A stretch of DNA of 47,531 nt. It comes from UBA1351 sp964563505 (GTDB lineage Bacteria > Bacillota > Clostridia > Lachnospirales > Vallitaleaceae). Shown piece after piece: positions 1 to 8,716 of this stretch. Position 1 is the stretch's first letter; every line of letters starts with the position of its first letter. Below the pieces are notes generated by a model. The model did not search any database. It was not told the origin of the DNA and saw nothing but the letters and a program-made list of their open reading frames with translations. The translations under genes and the position numbers were made by a program. The DNA lies in the NCBI GenBank assembly GCA_964563505.1, contig CAZLXW010000027.1, positions 1 to 47,531 on the forward strand, given 5' to 3'.

Positions 1-722
1 GGGAATTTTTGACGGGAAAATTATCCATACGTGCAGAACGCGCAGGTATAAAAAGTGTTATCATGGGTACGCTTTTATTAATGACAGTAGTTGCACCGGT
101 GACGCTTTTTTTAGGACTAGGAACAGCTATTTACATGGAAGAATATTCACAAAAAGGATTTATACGAAATGCCATTAATACCAATATTTCAAATCTATCT
201 GGCGTGCCTTCGGTTATCTTTGGATTGTTAGGATTAACAGTATTTGGACGTATGTTTAATTTGGGTTCAAGTGTATTGGCAGGAGGATTGACAATGTCCT
301 TGTTAGTTTTACCAATTATCGTGGTCTCAAGTCAAGAAGCCCTTCGAGCTGTACCTAATAGTATGCGTGAAGCGTCTTATGCTCTTGGCGCAACGAAATG
401 GACGACAGTTCGAAAAGTTGTCTTACCTGCAGCCTTACCCGGCATTATGACAGGATCTATTTTATCCTTATCACGTGCCATTGGAGAGACAGCACCACTT
501 GTTGTCTTGGGTATACCCACTTTGATTTTAAAAATGCCGACATCTATTATGGATGATTTTACAGCGCTGCCGATTCAAATTTATTACTGGACACTTGATA
601 CAGTGCTTACCAAGGAATATGCTAATTTAGCGGCAGCAACAAGTGTTGTTTTGCTTGTAACACTCTTTTTTATGAATTCTCTAGCAATAATCATTAGAAA
701 TAAATTTCAAAATAGATACTAA
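1..722 (+). CDS. pstA: Phosphate ABC transporter permease PstA (5' end outside window)
   Basis: Inner-membrane permease of the PstSCAB high-affinity phosphate importer. The reading frame is open to base 1 and the first possible start is a TTG at 9, so roughly 50 N-terminal residues lie outside the window compared with usual PstA length (280-300 aa). Several hydrophobic helices are present. The EAA cytoplasmic loop that contacts the ATPase is clear (EASYALGATKWTTVRKVVLP), followed by the PstA-typical SRAIGETAPL. The next gene is a nuclease and not pstB, so the usual pstA-pstB-phoU order is broken here; pstC is presumably just upstream of the window. Family assignment is firm. Confidence 0.93.
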   Translation, partial: EFLTGKLSIRAERAGIKSVIMGTLLLMTVVAPVTLFLGLGTAIYMEEYSQKGFIRNAINTNISNLSGVPSVIFGLLGLTVFGRMFNLGSSVLAGGLTMSLLVLPIIVVSSQEALRAVPNSMREASYALGATKWTTVRKVVLPAALPGIMTGSILSLSRAIGETAPLVVLGIPTLILKMPTSIMDDFTALPIQIYYWTLDTVLTKEYANLAAATSVVLLVTLFFMNSLAIIIRNKFQNRY

Positions 723-734
723 TTATGATATAAT
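706..734 (+). promoter_or_regulatory. Candidate sigma-A promoter for the thermonuclease gene
   Basis: TTCAAA at 706-711 (4 of 6 to TTGACA) and a perfect TATAAT at 729-734 are separated by 17 bases. It overlaps the 3' end of pstA and sits about 38 bases before the next start codon, which is preceded by GAGAGGA. Confidence 0.4.
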
Positions 735-771
735 AATCTTACACAATATGAACTAGATTGAGAGGATTATT

Positions 772-1293
772 ATGAGTACAAAACAAAAGAAGAAACTTCA
801 AAAAGCAATAATTAGCTTTGTCATAGCTGTTATTGCTATTTATTTTGGAATAGATGAATCGTCAAATGGTTCTTCGAGTTCCGCCAATATCGAAGGTGAA
901 TATCAAGTTGTACGCGTAGTTGATGGAGACACATTAATTATTTTGATTGACAATGTCGAAGAACGTGTGCGTTTGATTGGGATTGATACACCGGAATCAG
1001 TACATCCGGATAACAAAAAGAATGTTCCTTATGGTGATATTGCCAGTGACTACACAAAATCACTGGTAGAAGATAAAGCGGTTGAATTAGAGCTAGATGT
1101 ACAAGAACGTGATCAATATGGAAGGGTTTTAGCCTATGTATATTATAAGGGGACAATGCTAAATAAGACCTTACTTGAAAAAGGACATGCGACGGTTGCA
1201 ACATATCCACCGAATGTAAAATATGTCGATGATTTCAAAACATTAGAAGAAGAGGCTAAATCAAACAATAGAGGATTATGGGAATATAAATAG
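772..1293 (+). CDS. Membrane-anchored thermonuclease (staphylococcal nuclease-like)
   Basis: Ca2+-dependent nuclease of the SNase/TNase family, 173 aa. Residues about 12-27 form a single hydrophobic segment (uncleaved anchor or signal), followed by a Ser/Gly-rich linker, so the enzyme is probably outside the membrane. The nuclease domain covers about 43-172. The characteristic residues are present: VVDGDT (D51, D53), VRLIGIDTPE (R67, D72, E75) and the DQYGRVLAYVYY block containing the second catalytic arginine. Start ATG follows a GAGAGGA ribosome binding site. Likely role is extracellular nucleic acid scavenging; neighbouring PstA suggests phosphate salvage, which is inference. Confidence 0.9.
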   Translation: MSTKQKKKLQKAIISFVIAVIAIYFGIDESSNGSSSSANIEGEYQVVRVVDGDTLIILIDNVEERVRLIGIDTPESVHPDNKKNVPYGDIASDYTKSLVEDKAVELELDVQERDQYGRVLAYVYYKGTMLNKTLLEKGHATVATYPPNVKYVDDFKTLEEEAKSNNRGLWEYK

Positions 1294-1312
1294 CAGATAA
1301 GTAGGTGAAAAT

Positions 1313-2443
1313 ATGGGGTTACAAGCGAATGTAATCATTAATGGATATTCATTGCTTTTACTTATTGCTATGTATGTTCATTCAAAAAAGAATAGTGATG
1401 AAAAATCAGAGCTGAATCGCATTTTCCTCATGATGATTCGGATTTTATTTGCATTGTTATTTTTCGATGCGATGAGTCGATGTGACGGATACATTTTTTC
1501 TTTTTTTCCTTTATTTAATCAAATAGGTAATTTTATGGTTTTTGTGATGAATCCAATTCTTCCTTTATTTTGGTTTTACTATGTGTATATCTATATTTGG
1601 GAAGAAAATGCTGATCGACGAAAAATATTAATAAATGGAGGGATTATCGTAGGGATAAATACTCTACTTGTCATCATTTCACAATATACAGGTTGGTATT
1701 ATTATATTGATTCTAGAAACATATATTATCGTGGGTCACTCTTTATTATTCCCAATCTATTGGCAATGGGAATTCTCGTGTTTACTATATTTTATATTAT
1801 GTACCATCGACAACGTATTGAACATAAGCATTACTACACAATGCTGTTTTTCATTTTTCCACCACTAATAGGTGTTCTTTTGCAAGGATTTATCTATGGG
1901 TTTTCGTTTATACTTAATAGTGTGACCTTATCTGTCTTAATGCTTTTGCTGAATATACAAAACCGAAGTCTATATGTTGATCATTTGACAGGGGTCTATA
2001 ATCGGAAAAAACTAGAACGTGCACTGACAGATAAAATACAAAAATCAAATAGAAAGCATTCTTTTTCCATGATGATGATTGATGTAAACGACTTTAAGGA
2101 GATTAATGATACATTTGGTCATAAAGAAGGTGATGAAGCATTAATTCGTATTGCAAAATTGATAGAATTGGCAATTGAAAAAGAAGATATTTTGATACGA
2201 TATGGTGGTGATGAATTTTGTGTGATTTTAAAAACCGATGCTGAATTAGAAATCAAAAAAATAGTGCGCCATATCCATTTGCTTGTAGACAAAGAAAATC
2301 AAAAGCTAAAGTATCCCTATAAAATATACCTAAGTATAGGATACGGAATCTATGACGTTGACTCAAAACTTTCATCGAATGCATTTGTTCATGAAATAGA
2401 CCAACGCATGTACAAAGAAAAACAGCGTATGAAACGTTCATAA
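1313..2443 (+). CDS. Membrane diguanylate cyclase (GGDEF)
   Basis: Makes the second messenger c-di-GMP from two GTP. The 376-aa protein has about seven predicted membrane helices in residues 1-215 with no recognisable extracytoplasmic sensor, then a C-terminal GGDEF domain. The metal/substrate motif IDVNDFKEINDTFGH and the catalytic signature G298-G299-D300-E301-F302 are intact, so activity is expected. The inhibitory I-site (RxxD five residues before GGDEF) reads EKED, so classical product inhibition is probably absent. It starts 20 bases after the thermonuclease and may be co-transcribed with it. An HD-GYP phosphodiesterase lies 1.4 kb downstream. Confidence 0.92.
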   Translation: MGLQANVIINGYSLLLLIAMYVHSKKNSDEKSELNRIFLMMIRILFALLFFDAMSRCDGYIFSFFPLFNQIGNFMVFVMNPILPLFWFYYVYIYIWEENADRRKILINGGIIVGINTLLVIISQYTGWYYYIDSRNIYYRGSLFIIPNLLAMGILVFTIFYIMYHRQRIEHKHYYTMLFFIFPPLIGVLLQGFIYGFSFILNSVTLSVLMLLLNIQNRSLYVDHLTGVYNRKKLERALTDKIQKSNRKHSFSMMMIDVNDFKEINDTFGHKEGDEALIRIAKLIELAIEKEDILIRYGGDEFCVILKTDAELEIKKIVRHIHLLVDKENQKLKYPYKIYLSIGYGIYDVDSKLSSNAFVHEIDQRMYKEKQRMKRS

Positions 2444-2534
2444 ATATTTTTGTGTGCTAAGCCATTGTCTAATAAATTTTGCTATGATAAAATGTTGGTA
2501 TAACAATCAACTTTGTTTTAGTAGGAGGTAAAGT

Positions 2535-3773
2535 ATGAGTGAGTTTATTAATAATAGAGAGTATCGTCAGCAAGAACTGAAAAAAATCATACAAAAGCTT
2601 CATGAGGGAGCAACAGTAGAAGCCGTAAAACAAGAGTTTGAAGCATTGACACAAGGAATATCAGCAGTAGAAATTACGGAAATGGAACAAGCCTTAGTGA
2701 ACGAAGGGTTACCGGTTGAAGAAATTCAAAGATTATGCGATGTTCATGCCTCAGTATTTAAAGGGTCTATTGAACAGATACATCAAGATGATGGATTTGT
2801 TATTTCGGATTTTGATGAAGGTCATCCCGTGCATACATTTAAAAAAGAAAATCGTGTCCTTGAAAATCTTATTGAAGAACAAGTATTGCCATATTTGGCT
2901 CGATATACAGAAACAAAAGCCGAGCAACATGAAGAAGTATTAAGAGGAGCTATTGACAAATTAAAAACAATTGATAAACATTACACACGAAAAGAGCAGC
3001 TTCTTTTCCCTTATTTGGAAAAGTATGATATAACGGCTCCTGCACAGGTAATGTGGGGGGTTGATGATGAAATCCGTGGTTATATTAAGAATATTTATAC
3101 CCTAATGGACCACGATTTAATTGATTTGCAAAAGTTGAATCAGGCAGTTCGTGAAGCTGTCCACCATATTCAAGAGATGATTTTTAAGGAAGAAGAAATA
3201 TTGCTGCCTATGGCATTAGAAAAACTTCAAATCGAAGAATGGAAAGCGATAGAAGAAAGCAGTTCTGAAATAGGATATACCTTACTAGGATCAGTTAAAC
3301 GGTGGAACCCTAAAATCAGTACAGACTTTGACATATCATCTCAGTTAGCAGATCAAAAGGAGCAAGGGAGTAATCAAGTACAGTTTGATGCAGGAAGTAT
3401 GACACCGGATGAGATTAATTCAATTCTAAATACATTACCTTTAGATATGACCTTTGTGGGAGCAGATAACAAAGTGAAATATTTTACACAAGGCAAAGAA
3501 CGTATCTTTGATCGGCCCAAGACAATCATCGGCCGTGAGGTCAAGCATTGTCATCCTCCAAAAAGTGTTCATGTTGTTGAGCAAATTGTCGAAGAGTTGC
3601 GTTCCGGTCAAAAAGATCATGAAGATTTCTGGATTAAGATGGGGAGTATGTATGTACTGATTCGTTATTATGCTGTCAGGAACAAAGAAGGAGAATTTTT
3701 AGGGACATTAGAGATTACTCAAGATATTAAACCGATTCAAGAGATTGAAGGGGAGAAACGGTTAATGTCATAA
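2535..3773 (+). CDS. DUF438 / hemerythrin / PAS protein
   Basis: A 412-aa soluble protein with three parts: DUF438 (about 1-80), a hemerythrin-type HHE domain (about 90-240, with H residues in GHPVHTFKKEN, DKHYTRKEQLLFPYLEKY and the HHIQEMIFKEEE segment) and a PAS domain (about 290-405). The His/Glu pattern fits a di-iron site and suggests O2, NO or redox sensing; the PAS domain could bind haem or another ligand. The ribosome binding site TAGGAGG lies just before the ATG. It is followed within 30 bases by a response regulator and probably belongs to the same transcript. The family is common in Clostridia but its output is unknown. Confidence 0.88.
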   Translation: MSEFINNREYRQQELKKIIQKLHEGATVEAVKQEFEALTQGISAVEITEMEQALVNEGLPVEEIQRLCDVHASVFKGSIEQIHQDDGFVISDFDEGHPVHTFKKENRVLENLIEEQVLPYLARYTETKAEQHEEVLRGAIDKLKTIDKHYTRKEQLLFPYLEKYDITAPAQVMWGVDDEIRGYIKNIYTLMDHDLIDLQKLNQAVREAVHHIQEMIFKEEEILLPMALEKLQIEEWKAIEESSSEIGYTLLGSVKRWNPKISTDFDISSQLADQKEQGSNQVQFDAGSMTPDEINSILNTLPLDMTFVGADNKVKYFTQGKERIFDRPKTIIGREVKHCHPPKSVHVVEQIVEELRSGQKDHEDFWIKMGSMYVLIRYYAVRNKEGEFLGTLEITQDIKPIQEIEGEKRLMS

Positions 3774-3800
3774 TCGTCAAGTATATTAATAAGGGGGACA

Positions 3801-4871
3801 ATGATGCAAATACTTATTGTAGATGACTCGATGACCGACCGACTGATTATTCAAAATATGTTAAGTGATTATGATTCTTTAGTTGCAGCTGATGGCGTTG
3901 AAGCAATGAAAATCCTTAATAATCAAGTTGTTGATTTAATGATTTTAGACTTGAACATGCCGAATATGAATGGATTTGAAGTTTTAGAAGAGATAAAAGA
4001 GAACAAAAAATTAGCAGGAGTTCGTACAATCATTTTGACGAATGCAGATGAGATTGAAAATGAGATAAAGGGATTGAAGCTTGGCGCAGTCGACTATATA
4101 CGAAAACCCTTGAATATCGAATCTTTAAGAATACGTATTGATATTCATCTAAGATTAAAAAAAGCTCAAAAACTCATGGAAGAGGACAATATTCGTTTGG
4201 ATAGTATGGTATCCGAACGAACACAAGAACTTGTAGTTACACGAAATGTAACCATTAATGCTTTGGTCGGACTTTTGGAAATTCGAAATCTTGAATCCAG
4301 TCGACATACTCAGCGAACGCAGCTTATCATGGGTATTTTGTGCCATCGTATGAAAAGTATGCCTGAATATGCTGAAGCTTTGACGCCAGATTGCATCAAT
4401 GAACTTATTATGACAACACCTCTTCACGATATCGGAAAAGTAGGGATTCCGGATCATATTTTACTTAAACCCGGAAAACTGACCTATGAAGAATATGAAA
4501 TCATGAAAAAACATGTCGATTATGGTGTTGATGCATTAAAAAAAGAACTTGCAGAAGACAATATTGCACCCTCATTTATTCAGACAGCCATGGAAATAAT
4601 TGGCGGCCATCATGAAAAATATGATGGGAGCGGTTATCCTAATGGAGTAAAAGGTGAAACGATTCCTTTAGCGGGTCGACTAATGGCAGTGATTGATGTT
4701 TACGATGCCTTAATTAGTCGACGCGTCTATAAAGATGCTTTTAGTCATAATAAGGCTATTGAGATGATAAAAGAAGAGTCAGGAAAACACTTTGATCCTA
4801 AAATCGTCCAAATATTTATAGAAATCAGTGATACTGTGTGGAATTCTATAAAAGGTCATATGGAAGAATGA
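3801..4871 (+). CDS. Response regulator with HD-GYP c-di-GMP phosphodiesterase
   Basis: A 356-aa protein: REC domain about 1-122 (phospho-acceptor D50 in MILDLNMPNMNG, conserved K in YIRKPLN), a helical linker, then an HD-GYP domain about 145-345. The phosphodiesterase motifs are complete: HDIGKVGIPD (H209, D210), HHEKYDGSGYPNG (GYP at 278-280) and the DVYDAL segment. It is expected to hydrolyse c-di-GMP when phosphorylated. The ribosome binding site is AAGGGGGA. It ends 9 bases before a hybrid histidine kinase, its likely partner. Confidence 0.93.
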   Translation: MMQILIVDDSMTDRLIIQNMLSDYDSLVAADGVEAMKILNNQVVDLMILDLNMPNMNGFEVLEEIKENKKLAGVRTIILTNADEIENEIKGLKLGAVDYIRKPLNIESLRIRIDIHLRLKKAQKLMEEDNIRLDSMVSERTQELVVTRNVTINALVGLLEIRNLESSRHTQRTQLIMGILCHRMKSMPEYAEALTPDCINELIMTTPLHDIGKVGIPDHILLKPGKLTYEEYEIMKKHVDYGVDALKKELAEDNIAPSFIQTAMEIIGGHHEKYDGSGYPNGVKGETIPLAGRLMAVIDVYDALISRRVYKDAFSHNKAIEMIKEESGKHFDPKIVQIFIEISDTVWNSIKGHMEE

Positions 4872-4880
4872 GGTATGTGA

Positions 4881-7754
4881 ATGCGACGAGGATGCATTGT
4901 ATTTAATCTTGTGATAATCATGTTTTATTCGAGTTTTATTATAGGTGCTCAAGAATCAAATCAACTTGAATTTACCGAAGAAGAGAGGCGCTTTATTGCC
5001 CAACATTCGACGATAAAAATCGGTATTGATCCGGGATTCATGCCATTTGAATATTTAGATGAAAATGGTAACTATATAGGGATTACTGCAGATTATTTGG
5101 ACCTTTTAAGTGAACGATTGGGTGTTGAATTTCAAATCGTTGAAGGGTTAACTTGGCCTGAAGCCTATGAAGCTGCCAAAAATAAAGAAATTGATTTACT
5201 TCCGGCTATATCCAAAACAATGGAGAGAGAAGAATACTTTCTGTTTTCAAAAGAGTACTATAACTTTAAACGTGTGATGGTTACTCAGTCAGATAATCAA
5301 GACATTCAAGATATTAATGATATATCGGGACGAACAGTTGCTGTACAAAGAAATAGTTCCCATCATAGTTATTTGATGAATCGACTTGATGTAAACCTTA
5401 GTCTTTACGATTCTGTCGAAGTGGCACTTACGAGTGTTGCTAATGGGGATGAGGAAATTTATCTTGGAAACTTAGCGACAACAAATTATCTGATTCGTTC
5501 GACTGGATTGACAAATCTACGTTATATTGCATTTGAGTCTGAGAAACCCTTAGGATTACATGTTGCTGTTAGAGATGATTGGCCGGTACTTCTTCGTATT
5601 ATTGACAAAGGCTTAAGTAGCATTAGTGAAGAAGAACAACTAGCCATACATAAACGATGGATTGGTGTGACCAATGAAGTTGATTATGGTCCCTTTTTGC
5701 GTATTATTTTTGCGATAGCACTGCTTGCAGTTGTTAGCTTAAGTGTATCTTCTTATTGGATTATTCGCTTACGTAAAGAAGTTAAAAAGCGTGAAGCGAT
5801 TCAACGAGAGTTAATTAAGGCGAGTCATGTCAAATCGAGTTTTATGGCTCGAATGTCTCATGAGATTAGAACGCCCTTAAATGCAATTATTGGTCTTTCA
5901 TATATTATGAAGAACAAGCAGGCGACAACAACTCAGATTATTCATTTAGACCGTATTACCCAGGCAGCAAATACAATGCTGGGTATTGTTAATGATTTGC
6001 TTGATTTTTCTAAAATAGAAGCGGGGAAAATAGAGATTGAGCATGTTTCGTTTAATATTGAAACAGTTATACAAAATGTACTTAGTATTATTTCATATAA
6101 ACTTCAAGACACCAATGTAGAATTACAGGTGAATAAAAGTCCGGAATTACCAAACTGGTTTATTGGTGACGGAAAGCGTATTGAACAGATATTATTAAAT
6201 CTATTAAATAATGCAGTGAAATTCACGGCGTCAGGGCATATTTATTTATCAGTAGAAGTGAATAAGTCGGAAGAAAACTCCATATATCAAATTTGTTTTT
6301 ACATTGAAGATAGTGGAATTGGGATGACAGAGGAGCAACTTCAACATTTGTTTCAACCGTTTACCCAAGCAGATGCGAGTATTAATCGTCGATTTGGAGG
6401 CACTGGTCTAGGACTGTCAATCGTCAAGAATCTTGTAGAAATGATGGAAGGGACAGTAGAGGTTGAAAGTCAAGAAGGCAAAGGTTCAATCTTTCGTATT
6501 GAACTGCCATTAATGCTTGATGAAGAGCGAGAGAAAACCTATCGAGATAAGATTATTAAGACAAATTTAAGTAGTCTCCACACATTAATTATTTCGAGTG
6601 ATACCCACCTAAATGATATTATAGCAAGCTATCTTAAGAGTTTTAGCATGAATTACCAAAAGATGGAAAGCTTAGCAGATGCAAAGTTGTGGATTGAACA
6701 TAAGAAATTGTATGACCTAATCATATTAGATTATGATATTCAATCGGAAGATGTTTTTGATTTTGTCTTATCCATTAAAAACGATGGAAAAGTAACAAAA
6801 TTACCGAAATTCATACTACTTCTTCCTGTTATGAGAGAAGATTTGTTTGGTCAAATAGAAAAACATGGTGTAGATATAGGGATTGGAAAACCTTTAATTC
6901 CATCTGTTCTTTTTAATGGAATTATTGACTTATATGGACAAAACTATGAAAAAAATATCTCGAAGGATCTAAACTCGTCCGAATATAATACACTGACAAT
7001 ATTACTTGTTGAAGACAATCAAACGAATCAGCTTATTGCGAAGTCTCTACTCGAAGAAGCCGGGTATGCGATTGTCATTGGCAACAATGGAAAAGAAGGT
7101 ATAGAACTATATAAAATGCATCAGGAAATAATCGATGTTGTACTCATGGACTTACATATGCCGATTATGAATGGATATGACTGCGCAAAAGCAATCCGAC
7201 ATATTTCCTCTGATGTTCCTATTGTGGCGATGACAGCCGATATGATTGAAGGTGTAAAAGAAAAATGTGAAGATCATGGAATGCATCATTTTATTGGGAA
7301 ACCCTTTGAACCTGAAACAATTGCAGTGACGATTTATAATATTATAATAGCCAATAAAAAGAAGAAAAAGAAGAAAAAGAAGAAAAAGAATGAAAAGAAT
7401 GAAAAGAAGGCAGTCAAGTCAAATGATTTGCTGAATGCAGAACAAGGAATACAACAATTTGGTGGCAACAGAGAGTTTTATGTTCAAGTAATACATATGT
7501 TTTATGAAGAGAATAAACAGTTTGTTGAAGAATTTGATAAACTCCTTGTAGCCAAACAATATAAAGAAGGCCGGGAAGTCATTCATAAAATAAAAGGCAG
7601 CTTAGGCAACCTAGCTTGTGATGAATTATTCCATATGGCAAAAAACCTGCAAAAAGCTTTTGAGGCAGAAGATGAAAAAAGTATAGAGAACTTGGCAAAT
7701 GATTTTTCGCCTAAAATGGCTCAATTGATGGTAGAGATTGAAGAAATGCTTTAA
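4881..7754 (+). CDS. Hybrid sensor histidine kinase (SBP3-HisKA-HATPase-REC-REC-Hpt)
   Basis: A 957-aa membrane phosphorelay kinase. Order: signal peptide (1-23), an extracytoplasmic SBP_bac_3 ligand-binding domain (about 40-265), one membrane helix (about 272-294), HisKA with phospho-acceptor H327 (MSHEIRTPLNAIIG), HATPase with N box (LLNLLNNAVKFT) and G boxes (DSGIGM, FGGTGLGLS), a divergent REC (about 565-690, D617), a canonical REC (about 704-825, D757 in LMDLHMPIMNG), a lysine-rich linker coded by an in-frame repeat, and Hpt (H902 in VIHKIKGSLGNL). The sensor family binds amino acids or similar small ligands. The HD-GYP regulator just upstream is the likely output. Its last 44 bases overlap the convergent LysR gene. 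Confidence 0.93.
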   Translation: MRRGCIVFNLVIIMFYSSFIIGAQESNQLEFTEEERRFIAQHSTIKIGIDPGFMPFEYLDENGNYIGITADYLDLLSERLGVEFQIVEGLTWPEAYEAAKNKEIDLLPAISKTMEREEYFLFSKEYYNFKRVMVTQSDNQDIQDINDISGRTVAVQRNSSHHSYLMNRLDVNLSLYDSVEVALTSVANGDEEIYLGNLATTNYLIRSTGLTNLRYIAFESEKPLGLHVAVRDDWPVLLRIIDKGLSSISEEEQLAIHKRWIGVTNEVDYGPFLRIIFAIALLAVVSLSVSSYWIIRLRKEVKKREAIQRELIKASHVKSSFMARMSHEIRTPLNAIIGLSYIMKNKQATTTQIIHLDRITQAANTMLGIVNDLLDFSKIEAGKIEIEHVSFNIETVIQNVLSIISYKLQDTNVELQVNKSPELPNWFIGDGKRIEQILLNLLNNAVKFTASGHIYLSVEVNKSEENSIYQICFYIEDSGIGMTEEQLQHLFQPFTQADASINRRFGGTGLGLSIVKNLVEMMEGTVEVESQEGKGSIFRIELPLMLDEEREKTYRDKIIKTNLSSLHTLIISSDTHLNDIIASYLKSFSMNYQKMESLADAKLWIEHKKLYDLIILDYDIQSEDVFDFVLSIKNDGKVTKLPKFILLLPVMREDLFGQIEKHGVDIGIGKPLIPSVLFNGIIDLYGQNYEKNISKDLNSSEYNTLTILLVEDNQTNQLIAKSLLEEAGYAIVIGNNGKEGIELYKMHQEIIDVVLMDLHMPIMNGYDCAKAIRHISSDVPIVAMTADMIEGVKEKCEDHGMHHFIGKPFEPETIAVTIYNIIIANKKKKKKKKKKKNEKNEKKAVKSNDLLNAEQGIQQFGGNREFYVQVIHMFYEENKQFVEEFDKLLVAKQYKEGREVIHKIKGSLGNLACDELFHMAKNLQKAFEAEDEKSIENLANDFSPKMAQLMVEIEEML
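7356..7409 (+). repeat. In-frame 9-bp tandem repeat coding for poly-lysine
   Basis: Codons AAG AAG AAA repeat about three times, followed by two imperfect AAT GAA AAG units, inside the hybrid kinase gene. The product is a run of 12-13 lysines then NEKNEKK between the second REC and Hpt domains. The unit is a multiple of three, so copy-number change would alter linker length without breaking the frame. Confidence 0.85.
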
Positions 7755-8616
7755 ACTCTTTTTCATAATAGTTTAATTCGTATTGAGGGCGTTGAACAAA
7801 TGCGTACTGAAACGACAGCAAATCACAAGGGGCATTTTTAATCCGAATAGTTTTTATATGTTTTGATTGTAGTTCAGATTGGACACTGCTAAGTGGCAAA
7901 AAACTAAAACCGATTCCGGCTAAAAGCGTTTCCTTGATTATATTTGAGCAATTACATGAAAACATTGGTGATAATGCATCCATGGAAGTAAGAGTCGAAT
8001 TTTCTATGAATAGTTTAATGAGTTGGTAGGTATTGGACGTGTTTTCCCGTAAAATCAGTGGAAGGGTTGACAAGGTCTTTAAATCAATATGATTTGGTAC
8101 ATAACTTGGATGTGTGCACAATACGAGTTGATCCTGAAAAAAAGGCCTTGCATCGAGTTGATTGATTAGCTCCGGAAACATAGTGATGCCTATATTGTAA
8201 TTATGACTGCAAACATTTTCGACGACGGCTTGGGAAGAATATGTATCAATGGTGATTTGTGCTTGTTGATACAATTCCTTAAAAGAATGTATTCTTGATG
8301 CAAGATAAAATGAACCGAAATTTTTACAGACGGCAAGAGATAAGGTGTCTTTAGATTCGCTAAGATTCTTAATGGACTCATGAAGATCTTTTTCCAGATG
8401 GAAGATTGATTTTGCATATTCAAACACAACTTCACCAATGGAAGTGAGCAGTACGCCTTGAGACGTGCGTGTCAATAGAGAATGTCCAATTTCGGCTTCA
8501 AGTTTTTTGAGTTGTTGACTTAGGCCGGGTTGGGATATATGTAAAACTGTACTTGCCTTAGAGATATTATTGAGTGTTGCAACATAATAAAAAGATTTTA
8601 AATAGTCTATATTCAT
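7711..8616 (-). CDS. LysR-family transcriptional regulator
   Basis: A 301-aa LTTR: winged HTH in residues 1-60 (ISKASTVLHISQPGLSQQLK) and a periplasmic-binding-protein-like effector domain about 88-295. It is divergent from the CoA-disulfide reductase gene with a 100-base intergenic region, the classic layout for an LTTR controlling its neighbour. The effector is not evident; sulfur or redox ligands are plausible from context only. Its 3' end overlaps the 3' end of the hybrid kinase gene by 44 bases. Confidence 0.92.
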   Translation of the reverse strand: MNIDYLKSFYYVATLNNISKASTVLHISQPGLSQQLKKLEAEIGHSLLTRTSQGVLLTSIGEVVFEYAKSIFHLEKDLHESIKNLSESKDTLSLAVCKNFGSFYLASRIHSFKELYQQAQITIDTYSSQAVVENVCSHNYNIGITMFPELINQLDARPFFQDQLVLCTHPSYVPNHIDLKTLSTLPLILRENTSNTYQLIKLFIENSTLTSMDALSPMFSCNCSNIIKETLLAGIGFSFLPLSSVQSELQSKHIKTIRIKNAPCDLLSFQYAFVQRPQYELNYYEKEFKAFLQSLPSIEPF

Positions 8617-8716
8617 GAGGGACTCCTTACTATAATAGATTGTAATATTATAATAATATATTCTTATGGCAAAAACAAGAAGAATTGGTGTATAATTATT
8701 TAAAAAGGAGAATTTT
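8617..8716 (+). promoter_or_regulatory. LysR/CoA-disulfide reductase divergent control region
   Basis: A TATAAT at 8691-8696 lies 21 bases before the reductase start, but no good -35 box is found 17 bases upstream. AT-rich imperfect dyads around 8640-8665 (TAATATTATAATAATATA) fit the T-N11-A style of LysR sites. A strong -10 with poor -35 is consistent with activator dependence; the site itself is inferred. Confidence 0.4.

Noticed and set aside
7356..7409. Repeat-based on/off phase switch of the hybrid kinase
   Set aside because: The repeat unit is 9 bases, so gain or loss of units keeps the frame; only length variation is plausible.
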